DNA of 64,000 nt. It comes from Shewanella seohaensis. Its GTDB lineage: Bacteria; Pseudomonadota; Gammaproteobacteria; Enterobacterales; Shewanellaceae. A model generated the notes under the pieces. The model did not search any database, had not been told where the DNA came from, and saw nothing but the letters and a program-made list of their open reading frames with translations. Where the stretch lies: NCBI RefSeq assembly GCF_025449215.1, contig NZ_CP104900.1, forward strand, positions 3,968,001 through 4,032,000, in the 5' to 3' direction. Positions within the stretch are counted from its first letter, which is position 1, and the number at the start of each line of letters is the position of its first letter. Made by a program: the position numbers and the translations under genes. Positions 35,673 to 47,981 of this stretch are shown here, piece after piece.

Positions 35673-37562
35673 ATGAACCCATTAACTCCTCATACCCCAA
35701 ACGCTGATTCATTAAGCCCTAACACATTAAGCGCCAACGCATTAACGCAGGACGCAGCCATGCCACTGCCCGCCTTAAAAGCCAGTTCGATGATCTTTAC
35801 TGTCGATAATGTGGTGGAGCAAAACCTGCCCGCCCTCAAGGACAAACCTTGGTTAGCCAAGCCGACTAAGGCCATGCTGCGCTACCTGTTGAATGAAAAA
35901 CAATGTAACGAGATAGCCAATCAATTTGCCTATCTGCAAGGGGTCGATTTTGTCGAGCAAGTGCTCGCCAGCTTCGATTTTAGCTTTACCGTGCCCGCCA
36001 ACGAGGTCGAAAATATTCCCTGTGAGGGCCGCGTGGTGATCTTCGCCAATCATCCGATTGGCTCCCTCGATGCCCTAGCTCTGATTAAACTCGTCAGCGA
36101 AATTCGCCCCGATATCAAGGTTGTGGCGAACGAGCTCCTGATGGCGCTCGAACCTTTGCATTCTATCCTACTGCCAGTGCGCAATATGACGGGCGGCACG
36201 CCGAAACAGCACCTCGAAAAAATCCACCAGCATCTGCGCAATGAAGGCGCGGTACTGATTTTCCCGTCGGGAGAAGTCTCTCGCCTGCGTCCGAGCGGCG
36301 TGCGCGATACCCAGTGGCACTCGGGCTTTTTGAAGATGGCGATTTCCTGTAATGCACCGCTGCTGCCAATCTTTTTGGATGCTAAAAACTCGGCCACCTT
36401 CTACGGCGCCTCGATGATTTACAAACCCTTAGCCACATTGCTATTGGTCAAGGAGATGTTTAAACAGGCCAAACGCAATATGCCCATTCGTATCGGCGAG
36501 CTTATCCCGAACGAAGCCGTACGCTCGATGGACTTTCCGCTAAAGACCAAGATAAAACTGCTTAAAAATCATCTGTATCGTATCGGTAAAGATAAAGACC
36601 CACTGTTTATCACCCAAAGCGCCATCGCCCACCCTGAGTCGCGCCGAGAGCTACAGGCCGCGCTGCAACAATGTGAACTCCTCGGCGAAACCCAAGATAA
36701 CAAGCTGATTTATTTGTATCAGCATCAGGACAGTAACCCCATCATGCGCGAAATTGGTCGCCTACGGGAAATCGCCTTTCGCGCCGTTGGCGAAGGCACG
36801 GGCAAACGCCGCGATATCGATAAATATGATTCCTACTACCAACATCTGGTGTTGTGGGATAAAGAACAGTTTGAAATTGTCGGCGCCTATCGTTTCGCCA
36901 GCGGCGAGCAAGTGCTGAATCGCTACGGCGACAACGCCCTCTACAGCCAATCCCTGTTCCAATATGCCGACGGTTTTATGCCCTTCGTCAAACAAGGCTT
37001 AGAACTTGGCCGCAGCTTTGTGCAGCCCAAATATTGGGGCAAACGCAGTCTCGACTACCTCTGGTTTGGTATTGGCGCCTTCCTCGCAAAACATCCCGAA
37101 TACCGCTACCTGTTTGGCCCTGTTTCTATCAGTAATCAACTGCCTGGCAGCGCGCGGGAGATGTTAGTGCATTTCTACTCCAAGGAGTTTGCGCCAGCAG
37201 AGCAGCTGGCGGTGTCCATGTCGCCCTTTGGCCTGTCCAAGCAGCGCAAGTTGCAGTTAGATGAACTCTATTCGGGCGAGGATTACCAAAGCCACTTTAA
37301 GCAACTCAAACAAATGCTGGCGAGTATGGGCGCCGCGGTGCCAACCCTGTACAAGCAGTACGGCGAGCTGTGTAAGCAGGATGGGGTGAAGTTTCTCGCC
37401 TTCGGGATCGATGCCGATTTTGGCGACTGTGTCGATGGCTTAGTCTTGGTCGATACCCATAAACTGAAAGGGAAAAAGTACCAGCGTTATATCGGCGCCC
37501 ATTTACCCGAAGACTTACGCAACCCCTTGATGGCAGAGGACGAAACCGACGAACAGGATTAG
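35673..37562 (+). CDS. Two-domain acyltransferase (PlsC-like plus GNAT/OlsB-like), OlsF-type
   Basis: A 629-residue fusion. After a 40-residue Asn/Ser/Thr-rich leader, the N-terminal lysophospholipid acyltransferase domain has FANHPIGSLDAL (near residue 128), LLPVRNMTGG and LIFPSGEVSRL. The C-terminal half (from about residue 345) is an OlsB/hemolysin-type N-acyltransferase: LREIAFRAVGEGTGKRRDIDKYD, VGAYRFASGE, LELGRSFVQPKYWGKRSLDYLW. The order matches OlsF, which makes ornithine lipids from ornithine in one protein. By analogy it makes ornithine or a related aminolipid; substrate unproven. Pairs with the metallophosphoesterase upstream. Confidence 0.8.
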   Translation: MNPLTPHTPNADSLSPNTLSANALTQDAAMPLPALKASSMIFTVDNVVEQNLPALKDKPWLAKPTKAMLRYLLNEKQCNEIANQFAYLQGVDFVEQVLASFDFSFTVPANEVENIPCEGRVVIFANHPIGSLDALALIKLVSEIRPDIKVVANELLMALEPLHSILLPVRNMTGGTPKQHLEKIHQHLRNEGAVLIFPSGEVSRLRPSGVRDTQWHSGFLKMAISCNAPLLPIFLDAKNSATFYGASMIYKPLATLLLVKEMFKQAKRNMPIRIGELIPNEAVRSMDFPLKTKIKLLKNHLYRIGKDKDPLFITQSAIAHPESRRELQAALQQCELLGETQDNKLIYLYQHQDSNPIMREIGRLREIAFRAVGEGTGKRRDIDKYDSYYQHLVLWDKEQFEIVGAYRFASGEQVLNRYGDNALYSQSLFQYADGFMPFVKQGLELGRSFVQPKYWGKRSLDYLWFGIGAFLAKHPEYRYLFGPVSISNQLPGSAREMLVHFYSKEFAPAEQLAVSMSPFGLSKQRKLQLDELYSGEDYQSHFKQLKQMLASMGAAVPTLYKQYGELCKQDGVKFLAFGIDADFGDCVDGLVLVDTHKLKGKKYQRYIGAHLPEDLRNPLMAEDETDEQD

Positions 37563-37663
37563 GCACAAATCCGCCCTAATACATTGGCTAAATAAACATC
37601 GGTCTGTTATAAGTATCTGTAATACAGTGCATTAACGATACACGTCCTAGGAAGGGGTTTATC

Positions 37664-38095
37664 ATGCCGATCATTATCGCCGATATTATGCGTACCCGAG
37701 TCGTCACGGTCGAAATGGACGATCGCTTAACCGTGGCGAAGGATATTTTCGATCAGGCAAACTTCCACCATCTGCTGGTGGTGGATGAATATAAACTCGA
37801 AGGGGTATTGTCGGAGCGCGACTTACTGCGTGCCATCAGCCCGAATCTGGGCAGCAGCGCCGAAACCGCTAAGGATCTCGAAACCCTACAAAAACGCGTT
37901 CATCAGGTGATGACCCGTAATCCCGTTACCGTTGCGCCACATGTGTCGCTCGATGCTGCGACGCACACCCTGCTAGAACACAACATTGGCTGTTTGCCCG
38001 TGCTCGATAATGGCGATTTAGTCGGGATTGTGACTTGGAAGGATTTACTGCGAGCCTATTGTGAGCACAATGAAGTCAATGAAAGCGAGTGCTAA
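37664..38095 (+). CDS. CBS-domain pair protein
   Basis: A 143-residue protein consisting only of two CBS motifs: DIMRTRVVTVEMDDRLTVAKDIF...HHLLVVDEYKLEGVLSERDLLRA and VMTRNPVTVAPHVSLDAATHTLLEHNIGCLPVLDNGDLVGIVTWKDLL (both in parts). Such Bateman modules bind adenine nucleotides and regulate partners. No partner domain is fused. AGGAAGG lies upstream of the ATG. It has no obvious operon partner and converges with the purine permease gene 25 bases later. Confidence 0.88.
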   Translation: MPIIIADIMRTRVVTVEMDDRLTVAKDIFDQANFHHLLVVDEYKLEGVLSERDLLRAISPNLGSSAETAKDLETLQKRVHQVMTRNPVTVAPHVSLDAATHTLLEHNIGCLPVLDNGDLVGIVTWKDLLRAYCEHNEVNESEC

Positions 38096-38120
38096 CGACA
38101 CTCGCTTTCGACTTTATAAA

Positions 38121-39473
38121 CTAGATCGCCCAGCCGCCCATATAGAAGGCCACAAGGCCCAGCGTAATGGCGAGCACGCCTAACTTAAGCTGACGGATTT
38201 CACCGCTAAAAATGCGGCCAACCACTAAAGTCACAAAGCCAAGCATAATACCGGTCACAATGTTACAGCTGAGGATGATGAATACGGCGCAGGTTAATCC
38301 CGCCATCGCATCGACCTTGTCATTAAAGTCCAGCTTAGTCACATTGCTGAGCATCAATAGCCCCACATACATCAGCGCAGGCGCCGTAGCATAGGCAGGC
38401 ACTAAATAGCTGAGCGGCGCTAAAAACACCATCAGCAGGAATAATCCACCGACTATAGTCGCGGTTAAACCCGTCTTACCGCCCGCCGCCGTACCCGCCG
38501 CCGATTCGATATACACGGCAGCAGGGGCGCCACCAACGATACCCGCAAACATGCTGCTGACCGAATCCGAGGTCAGCGCCTTGCCACCGCCGACGATATT
38601 ATCGTCTTTATCCAGCAGATTGGCTTGCCCTGCCACCGCGCGGATGGTGCCCGTGGCATCAAAAATCGCCGTCATCACCAGCGCCAGCACAATCGGTAAT
38701 ACCACAGGATTCAAGGCGCCCATAATATCCATTTGGCCAATCAGCGAGTGCTCAGAGGTAAAATCAGGCACGGCGAAGAAACCTTGGAATGTCACGCTTG
38801 GATCAAACACTAAACCAAACAGGGATAGGCCAATAATCACCAATAAAATCCCGCCGGGTACACCGCGACGCTCTAAACCGATAGTGGCCGCTAACCCCAG
38901 TACGGTGGCGATAACGGGCAGGCTGTTAATGTCGCCTAGCTTCACTGGCAGACCCGCGTCGTTGGCCACAATCAACTGCACACTGTTAGTGGCAATTAAG
39001 AGTAAAAACAAGCCAATACCTATACCTGTACCATGGGCAATCCCCTTGGGTAGGTTAGCCAGCACCCATTGACGCACGCCCGTGACACTCACAACGGTAA
39101 AAATCACGCCCATCCAAAAGATGGCGCCCAAGGTCACAGGGATACTCATGCCCTGACCTAACACTAAACCGAAGGCGGTAAAGGCGGTGAGTGAAATAGC
39201 ACAACCAATAGCCATGGGCAGATTCGCCCAGAGTCCCATCAGCAGCGAGCCAAAGGAGGCAATTAAACAGGTGGCGACGAACACGGCGCCGGGATCGAAT
39301 CCCGCTTTGCCTAACATATTGGGTACCACAATCACTGAGTACACCATAGCGAGGAAGGTGGTTAACCCTGCAATCACTTCTTGGCGTACTGTGCTACCAC
39401 GTTGTTGAATTGAAAAATAACGGTCCAGAAACGAACCAGAGGGTACGGCTGTTGAACTCAATTGCTCAGACAT
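38121..39473 (-). CDS. NCS2/AzgA-type purine permease
   Basis: A 450-residue transporter with about 12-14 membrane segments. Key family motifs: [21 protein letters not shown] near the N-terminus, [10 protein letters not shown] with the substrate-site Asp, and [17 protein letters not shown] in the second half. It resembles the AdeP/YicO/YjcD adenine, guanine and hypoxanthine symporters. Predicted to import purine bases with protons. The 5' leader contains a 37-codon ORF ending six bases before this ATG. Confidence 0.87.
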   Translation of the reverse strand: MSEQLSSTAVPSGSFLDRYFSIQQRGSTVRQEVIAGLTTFLAMVYSVIVVPNMLGKAGFDPGAVFVATCLIASFGSLLMGLWANLPMAIGCAISLTAFTAFGLVLGQGMSIPVTLGAIFWMGVIFTVVSVTGVRQWVLANLPKGIAHGTGIGIGLFLLLIATNSVQLIVANDAGLPVKLGDINSLPVIATVLGLAATIGLERRGVPGGILLVIIGLSLFGLVFDPSVTFQGFFAVPDFTSEHSLIGQMDIMGALNPVVLPIVLALVMTAIFDATGTIRAVAGQANLLDKDDNIVGGGKALTSDSVSSMFAGIVGGAPAAVYIESAAGTAAGGKTGLTATIVGGLFLLMVFLAPLSYLVPAYATAPALMYVGLLMLSNVTKLDFNDKVDAMAGLTCAVFIILSCNIVTGIMLGFVTLVVGRIFSGEIRQLKLGVLAITLGLVAFYMGGWAI

Positions 39474-39479
39474 ATCTTG

Positions 39480-39593
39480 TTATACCTTGTGATCTCTTAA
39501 AATAGGGTCGATACCAATTGGCTTAACCATTGGCGACGCTGGCTGCGGCAGATTAGAGCCCCAAATCCAATGACTTGGGTGAGAGATCCACAT
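39480..39593 (-). CDS. Possible 37-residue leader ORF before the purine permease
   Basis: MWISHPSHWIWGSNLPQPAS begins an open frame that ends six bases before the permease start. An AGGAG box lies four bases before the ATG at 39593. It is rich in Trp and Pro with two closely spaced Trp near the start. It could be a coupled leader peptide or a small protein; equally it may be chance. I do not recognise it. Confidence 0.35.
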   Translation of the reverse strand: MWISHPSHWIWGSNLPQPASPMVKPIGIDPILRDHKV

Positions 39594-39877
39594 CATTCTC
39601 CTACATCGGGAAAAATCCATGATCTGCAAGCAGTGACGCTTTGCATCGTTAAAATGGCTTTAACGAGACAAACGCAGCCTTTGTTGGGCGCGGATAATAC
39701 TGTAAACGCCGCCAGATAGCTAAGACCTCGCCTGCACTTCAGTAAATAATTAGCGAAAAAATTCAAAATCAGTGTTTAAAAAAACGCCTAAACCGCACAG
39801 CAAACTGCCGAGTTCGATCACAGAAATTAGATTAACTCTCTGTCAGTAAAACAAAAAGTCATCGGCTTTTTAAAATT

Positions 39878-39893
39878 TTCATAATTTTTCATA
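39878..39893 (+). promoter_or_regulatory. TorR operator of torECAD
   Basis: TTCATA-ATTT-TTCATA (39878-39893) is an exact TTCATA-N4-TTCATA direct repeat, the TorR operator described for S. oneidensis torECAD. A TATAGT -10 lies at 39946-39951 with no good -35, as expected for an activator-dependent promoter. Transcription should start near 39958, putting the operator at about -72. Confidence 0.85.
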
Positions 39894-39990
39894 TATTGTC
39901 AAAGCCCATTCATCCCTACAGGCAAGTCCATTCACATCTCCCCTTTATAGTGCTCCCATCAAAAATCGCTTTCGAACGGAGCTCTTCCCA

Positions 39991-40161
39991 ATGACAAAGC
40001 CCACCATGCAAACATCGGATAAGTCCTCACGCAGCAATGAGTTAAAGGCGCTGGGATTCATCATTTTCATACTCTTTCCCGCACTGACTGTCGCGGGGAT
40101 CAGTCTCTACGGTTTCATCATTTGGATGATCCAAGCCTTCGGCGGCGTTGTCGGCCACTAA
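39991..40161 (+). CDS. torE: TorE, small NapE-like membrane protein
   Basis: A 56-residue protein, too short for many ORF cut-offs. A polar N-terminus (TKPTMQTSDKSSRSNELKAL) is followed by one transmembrane helix (LGFIIFILFPALTVAGISLYG) and IIWMIQAFGGVVGH. This resembles TorE/NapE of Shewanella torECAD, a small membrane protein of unclear role. GGAG is nine bases upstream, and torC begins 26 bases downstream. Confidence 0.88.
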   Translation: MTKPTMQTSDKSSRSNELKALGFIIFILFPALTVAGISLYGFIIWMIQAFGGVVGH

Positions 40162-40187
40162 TTCACTGATACTTTGAGGACGCTATT

Positions 40188-41366
40188 ATGAAGTGGTTAA
40201 CCAACCTCTGGCGCACACTAAACAAACCCACAAAAGCTCTCACCTTAGGCGCTGTCAGCATCAGTGCTTTTATCATGGGCATCATCTTCTGGGGCGGCTT
40301 CAACACCGCGCTGGAGGCAACCAACACAGAAGCCTTCTGCATCAGCTGCCACAGCATGGAGAGTAAGCCCTACCAGGAGCTGCAGGAAACGGTGCATTGG
40401 TCGAATCACTCCGGCGTACGTGCCACCTGCCCCGACTGTCACGTTCCCCACAACTGGAGCCGTAAGATTGCCCGTAAGATGGAAGCTTCCCACGATGTTT
40501 GGGGCTGGTTATTCAACACGGTCAACACCCCTGAAAAATTTGAAGCTAAACGCCTGGAGATGGCGAGCCGCGAATGGAAACGTTTCGATCGCGATAACTC
40601 CCTCGCCTGTAAGAACTGCCATAACTACGACTCGATGAAGTGGGAAAGCATGTCACCACTGGCCCAGAAGCAGATGAAACGCGCCGCCGAAATCGATCAA
40701 AGCTGTATCGATTGTCACAAAGGTATTGCCCACCATTTACCTGAAATGGGCACGGCCCGCGCACCCGAACTCATCGCCGAAGTGGGCGCTGGCGTCAGCT
40801 CAGTCGAAACCAACCAAACCTACTACAGCGCCCTGACTAAGCCACTGTTCTTTAGTGAAAAAGGTGACGTTGAAGCCGGTACCTTAAACGTGGCCACTAA
40901 AGTCAAAGTGCTCGAAACCCAAGGTAAGCGCATCAAAATTGGCATCGATGGCTGGCGTAAAAAAATCGGCGCAGGCCGGGTGATCTACATGGACTTTGGG
41001 GTAAACATTCTGTCGGCGCAGTTAAGCAAAGATGCCGCCGAAACCGAAGGTGTTATCCAAACCTTTGAAGAGAAAGAAGACCCAATGACAGGCCTGAAAT
41101 GGCAACGGGTTGAAGCCCAAATCTGGACCGATAAGGATTACCTGCTCACCGAGCTACAACCACTCTGGGGCTATGCCCGCGATACGTTCCGCTCAAGCTG
41201 TAGCGTGTGCCACACCCAGCCCGATGAAGCGCATTTCGACGCTAATACCTGGCCAGGTATGTTTCAGGGAATGATCGCCTTCGTCAACATGGACCAAGAC
41301 ACCCAAGCGCTAGTGCAGAAATACCTGCAAGAACATTCGTCAACCTTCGTGAAAAAAGAGCACTAA
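40188..41366 (+). CDS. torC: TorC, pentahaem c-type cytochrome
   Basis: A 392-residue membrane-anchored cytochrome of the NapC/NirT/TorC family. The N-terminal signal-anchor (ALTLGAVSISAFIMGIIFWG) is followed by five CxxCH haem sites: CISCH 51-55, CPDCH 81-85, CKNCH 141-145, CIDCH 173-177, and CSVCH 338-342 in the C-terminal monohaem domain. It takes electrons from the menaquinol pool and passes them to periplasmic TorA. GAGG precedes the ATG. torA follows 15 bases later. Confidence 0.95.
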   Translation: MKWLTNLWRTLNKPTKALTLGAVSISAFIMGIIFWGGFNTALEATNTEAFCISCHSMESKPYQELQETVHWSNHSGVRATCPDCHVPHNWSRKIARKMEASHDVWGWLFNTVNTPEKFEAKRLEMASREWKRFDRDNSLACKNCHNYDSMKWESMSPLAQKQMKRAAEIDQSCIDCHKGIAHHLPEMGTARAPELIAEVGAGVSSVETNQTYYSALTKPLFFSEKGDVEAGTLNVATKVKVLETQGKRIKIGIDGWRKKIGAGRVIYMDFGVNILSAQLSKDAAETEGVIQTFEEKEDPMTGLKWQRVEAQIWTDKDYLLTELQPLWGYARDTFRSSCSVCHTQPDEAHFDANTWPGMFQGMIAFVNMDQDTQALVQKYLQEHSSTFVKKEH

Positions 41367-43871
<2,505 letters not shown>

Positions 43872-43938
43872 CCGAGCCCACAAGGCGATGCGCCTAGCCA
43901 ACTAGGCGCATTCCACTGTTAATCTTGAGGAACATGCG

Positions 43939-44568
43939 ATGAGCAACGTCGATATCAATCATGCCAGAGCCTTAGTGTATCAACTGCTGTCTTCTCTGTT
44001 TGCCCGCGAAATTGATGAGCAGCGCCTTAAGCAACTCACCAGTGAGCAAGCGCAGCAATTCTGGACACAACTGGGTTATGCGCCCGAGTTTAGTGCGCCA
44101 GTCGTCAGCATACAGAAGGTGCTGAATGGCTTAACGAGCGATGAAGCCTTGCTCGAACTTGCCGCCGATTATTGCGGTTTATTCCTTGTAGGCACAAAGC
44201 ACAGCGCCTCGCCCTATGCCAGCCTGTACTTGAGCCACGAGGAAGAACCCTTGCTATTTGGGCAGCAGCATCAACAAATGAGCGAGTTTTTACACCAGAG
44301 CCAACTGCAAGTGCAGAGTCACTTCCCTGAGCCTGCCGATCACTTAGCCGTGATACTCGCCTATATGGGACACTTAACTTGTCACAGTGAAGATGCTGCC
44401 CAGTTAAGCTTCCTAAATGCTTGTATAGACTCTTGGTTAGCCAAGTTTGTCGCCAAGGTCGTTGAGTGTGATAGCAAACACAGCAATGGCTTTTACAGCG
44501 CTCTCGCCACACTCACCCTCGCTTGGGTGCAGCAAGATAAACAGCTGTTAGAACAGGCAATGCATTGA
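43939..44568 (+). CDS. torD: TorD, cytoplasmic chaperone of TorA
   Basis: A 209-residue all-helical TorD/DmsD-family protein ([41 protein letters not shown], with the conserved Y...SPYESVY-like motif; [18 protein letters not shown]). It binds the twin-arginine signal and core of TorA, aiding molybdenum-cofactor insertion before export. GAGG lies upstream of the ATG. Last gene of torECAD; a tandem repeat and a strong terminator follow. Confidence 0.94.
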   Translation: MSNVDINHARALVYQLLSSLFAREIDEQRLKQLTSEQAQQFWTQLGYAPEFSAPVVSIQKVLNGLTSDEALLELAADYCGLFLVGTKHSASPYASLYLSHEEEPLLFGQQHQQMSEFLHQSQLQVQSHFPEPADHLAVILAYMGHLTCHSEDAAQLSFLNACIDSWLAKFVAKVVECDSKHSNGFYSALATLTLAWVQQDKQLLEQAMH

Positions 44569-44582
44569 TCGCCATAAGCCTA

Positions 44583-44678
44583 AAACCCGAGTAGCGTTAA
44601 ACCCGAGTAGCGTTAAACCCAAGTAGCGTTAAACCCGAGTAGCGTTAAACCTGAGTAGCGTTAAACCAGAGTCGCATT
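44583..44678. repeat. 16-bp tandem repeat, six copies, after torD
   Basis: Unit AAACCCGAGTAGCGTT starting at 44583, 44599, 44615, 44631, 44647 and 44663. The first two and the fourth copies match exactly, and the last is most diverged. Lies 14 bases after the torD stop, between it and the terminator, so it is transcribed as 3' UTR. Confidence 0.9.
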
Positions 44679-44723
44679 AAGACTCAAATTGATGGCTCAT
44701 GTCTTGTTCTGAAATAAGTTAAC

Positions 44724-44751
44724 AAAAGCGGCTCCCATGGGAGCCGCTTTT
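44724..44751. terminator. Bidirectional terminator between torD and torS
   Basis: AAAAGCGGCTCCCA and TGGGAGCCGCTTTT form an uninterrupted 14-bp palindrome followed by more T. It can serve torECAD on the plus strand and torS on the minus strand. The torS-proximal bases 44752-44871 hold nothing recognised. Confidence 0.88.
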
Positions 44752-44871
44752 TTATTCCTCGATTTGCATTGGTTAGGCAGAAATACGTGCTTGTAAGAAC
44801 GACTCACTTATAGCGTTAACGTCTTTTCGCGAATCCTTAACTGCTAATCCCGTGCTGCTAATCCAGTGTTG

Positions 44872-47800
44872 CTAGCCCTGTGTTGCGAGCCACTGCTCAA
44901 GCGCTGTTATCGACGCCTGCCAGCAGGCGGTTAATTCAGCCACCGCCTTGCTATCCAATCCATTTTCCCCTGTGGTGTTGAGTGTTTTCTCCCACTGCTG
45001 ACAACACACAGTCAGTGCTTTTAGCCCCATGCTGGCACTGCTGCCCTTAAGCGCATGCAATAGTTTTGCGCCCTCGCTGAAATCCGCCACAGCGCTTAGC
45101 GCCGAGAGTCGCTCAATTTGCTCGGCACTGGAGGTTCGATAGAGCGCCAACATATCACTCACGGCTTTCACGCCTAAGACCTCAAGATCTTGCTGTAACT
45201 GGTTAAGATCTAACAAGGTTTCAGCTTGATGCTTCTGGCTGGTAGGTTCGGCCTTATTCGGCGATTGAAGTGATTGCGGCGATGACTCGCCTAGTGAAGT
45301 CGGCATTGAAGCTGGCACACGCGCAAGACCTAACCATTCGGTCAGGGTTTGCAGGCTCAAGGGTTTAGCCAACACAGTATCAAACCCTGCCTCCCGATAC
45401 AGGCTAAGATCCTCCGTCTGCATCTGCGCGGTAAAGGCGGCAAACTTCACCTTGTCATTGGCGAATAACGCCTTTAACTGGGGTAATAGCATGAGTCCCG
45501 AGCCATCACTCAGCTGAATATCGAGCATCACGGCATCGAATGCCTTATCGCCACTCACATGCGCCAGCGCCTGCTGACAACTGACGGCCAAGCTGGAGCT
45601 GTGGCCTAAATGCGCCAAAAATCCCTGCGCGACCATGGCATTGACCTTGTTGTCTTCAATCACTAACACCCTCTGGGGATTAACCCGCTTTTGCACCTGA
45701 GTTTGCGTATCCAATGCCCTATCACACTGGGTAAAGCTCAGCTCAAAACCAAACTCGCTGCCCTTGCCTGGCTCGCTCTTAACCCAAATGCCTGGCCCCT
45801 CGGCATCCATCAGTCCAACTAACTGTTTGCAGATGGCAAGCCCTAAGCCTGTCCCACGGCTGCGCCCCTGATTAGGCAATACGCAGTAAGGCATAAATAA
45901 TTGCTCGCGCACCTCGGGCGCAATCCCCACGCCGGTATCGGCCACCACAAAGGCTAACTTATCGCCTCGAACGCTAACATTGAGACTCACGCCGCCTTCG
46001 GGGGTGAATTTAATGCCGTTACCAATCAAGTTAAACAGCACTTGCCTCAACTTAGGGCCATCAATCTGAATACACGCGGGTAACTGGGGGCGATTCAGCC
46101 TTAGGCTCAATCCCGCCAAATTGGCGCCCGCCACCATGATCGCCAGCACTTCATCGAGCAGAGCGTTGATATCCGTTGGCCTAGGCTCATTGGTTAAATT
46201 ACCCTGCTCGAGGCGGGAGAAATCGAGAATATCGCTCAGCACGGTTTGCAGCAACGTGCCGCTGTATTGTGACAGCGCGAGCATCTGTTGCTGCGCGGGC
46301 GGTAACTGGCTATGGCCGAGCAGGGTAAGCGTCCCGAGTAAACCATTGAGCGGGGTGCGAATTTCATGACTCATGGTCGCCAAGAATTGGGATTTTGCCT
46401 GACTCGCCTCCTCGGCAACGATTCTTGCCTTCGCGTGGCCTTTGGCCTCCGCATCGAGACGCAGGTTGGCTTCGGCCAATTCCTGCGTGCGCGTGGCCAC
46501 GGTTTGTTCGAGGGCCTTTTTATGCTCGGTCAGCTCATCGGCGACCTGGCGTAAATCCGTCTGCAATTTCAGGTTATGGGCGGTTTTTCGCTTAAATGCC
46601 TCGATAGCATTGGCCATGGCGGTCAATTCATCGTCGCCGTGGGCATCGAGGCTCACATTGATGTCCCCTAAACTTAAGCGCGACATGGCCTCGGTCGCCT
46701 GATTTAACCTCAAGGCAATACCGCGATAGATCACCCGATAGACCACGACGGCCATGATAACCAACATTAATATGCCCGTGCCCCACAGCCCCAAGCGGGC
46801 GTAAGACAACTGCATTAAATAATCACTTCGCGCCAGCTCCGCCCGCTGTTGCTGTTGATTAAGCGCACTGTCCACCAGCGTGTTGAGGCTATAGAGTTTT
46901 TCCGCTAACTCCTGCTGCTGCCGCTGTTGGCGCTGCAGGCTTTGACTCAGTTCTCGCTGTAATTTAATGATTTTTGGGGTATGAAGAAGGAGTGCCAGCT
47001 CCGCCTTTAGCGCATTGAGCCTGCCGGGGTCGCGGATAAGCTCAGATACTGTGGTGAGCGCCATTAAATCGATACCCACCTCTGCCGCTGGCGCCTCAGT
47101 GGTTGCCAGCTCGATAGCCGTCCCTTGCTTTGGATGATCTGGATGATTTGGATGATTCTGCGCCATGGGGTGCGCTGGTGCAGTACTGGCAAAGGTTGCC
47201 AATAAACGGGGAACACTCAATTGCAGTTCGGACTGTAATTCGGATGCCTCAAATAACTGACTGAGCAGCGCAATTTGATGCACTAATTTGAGAGCGCGGT
47301 TGAGCTGCTCCTGCACATCTAACTCTCGCTCAATCACATCATCGAGCAATTGGCCACTGCGTTTATCCCCCGCCATATCCGGATAGGCTTGGCTGAGTTT
47401 TGCCAAAATCGCCGAGTCGACAACCGCCAATTCGGATTGCAATAACTCAGAGGCGCGGCCTGCGGCAACCGATAATTCGCGGGCCCTAAGCTGTAACTCA
47501 TCGCCTAAGGTAATACGCTGGCCTACACTCTTACCCAATAAGGTTAATTGCTCGATGATTTGCCCAGCTAATACGGATAGATGATTATCTTCGTTCACAT
47601 CCAGTGTTAGTAACACTTTGATGCTATTTAACATTGTGGCGCTTTCAAGGCTGAGCTTACGGCCGATAAATTCCCGCTGCCGCTCGTCCTCCACTTGGCC
47701 TAACTGGGTCACGCCATCGGATAAGGCATTAGAGGCCTGCACTAATTGGCGCGCGGCTTGAGAGGCGGGTAAGGATTCTTCATACAGATAACTGTCGGCC

Positions 47801-47925
47801 TGTTTGAGCCAATGCAAACTCAGGCTACCTAAGCTAACCAGTAGCAACAGCAATACCCCAAGCACGCCGAAGGCGAGCATGAGTCTGCCGGTTAAACTAC
47901 TTCGCGATAAAGATAAAGGCGCCAC
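44872..47925 (-). CDS. torS: TorS, unorthodox hybrid sensor kinase for TMAO
   Basis: About 1017 residues. N-terminal TM helix, large periplasmic helical sensor with an HPNHPDHPKQ insertion, second TM helix near 379-399, HAMP, HisKA (SHEIRTPLNG, His about 520), HATPase (NLIGNGIKF, ADTGVGI, GTGLGLAI), receiver (LVIEDN, Asp about 802) and HPt (LLHALKGSSASMG, His about 955). It senses TMAO through TorT and phosphorylates TorR. I chose GTG at 47925, with AAGGA five bases upstream; the frame extends to a TTG at 47982 overlapping the torT start. Divergent from torT by 56 bases. Confidence 0.94.
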   Translation of the reverse strand: MAPLSLSRSSLTGRLMLAFGVLGVLLLLLVSLGSLSLHWLKQADSYLYEESLPASQAARQLVQASNALSDGVTQLGQVEDERQREFIGRKLSLESATMLNSIKVLLTLDVNEDNHLSVLAGQIIEQLTLLGKSVGQRITLGDELQLRARELSVAAGRASELLQSELAVVDSAILAKLSQAYPDMAGDKRSGQLLDDVIERELDVQEQLNRALKLVHQIALLSQLFEASELQSELQLSVPRLLATFASTAPAHPMAQNHPNHPDHPKQGTAIELATTEAPAAEVGIDLMALTTVSELIRDPGRLNALKAELALLLHTPKIIKLQRELSQSLQRQQRQQQELAEKLYSLNTLVDSALNQQQQRAELARSDYLMQLSYARLGLWGTGILMLVIMAVVVYRVIYRGIALRLNQATEAMSRLSLGDINVSLDAHGDDELTAMANAIEAFKRKTAHNLKLQTDLRQVADELTEHKKALEQTVATRTQELAEANLRLDAEAKGHAKARIVAEEASQAKSQFLATMSHEIRTPLNGLLGTLTLLGHSQLPPAQQQMLALSQYSGTLLQTVLSDILDFSRLEQGNLTNEPRPTDINALLDEVLAIMVAGANLAGLSLRLNRPQLPACIQIDGPKLRQVLFNLIGNGIKFTPEGGVSLNVSVRGDKLAFVVADTGVGIAPEVREQLFMPYCVLPNQGRSRGTGLGLAICKQLVGLMDAEGPGIWVKSEPGKGSEFGFELSFTQCDRALDTQTQVQKRVNPQRVLVIEDNKVNAMVAQGFLAHLGHSSSLAVSCQQALAHVSGDKAFDAVMLDIQLSDGSGLMLLPQLKALFANDKVKFAAFTAQMQTEDLSLYREAGFDTVLAKPLSLQTLTEWLGLARVPASMPTSLGESSPQSLQSPNKAEPTSQKHQAETLLDLNQLQQDLEVLGVKAVSDMLALYRTSSAEQIERLSALSAVADFSEGAKLLHALKGSSASMGLKALTVCCQQWEKTLNTTGENGLDSKAVAELTACWQASITALEQWLATQG

Positions 47926-47981
47926 ACTTGTTCCTTCTGTTACAATGCCTTCGAGATAATCACAGTGGATGATACGAGACA

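Noticed and set aside
39474..39760. Purine riboswitch upstream of the NCS2 permease
   Set aside because: The conserved purine-aptamer core and paired loops could not be found; only a small ORF is supported.
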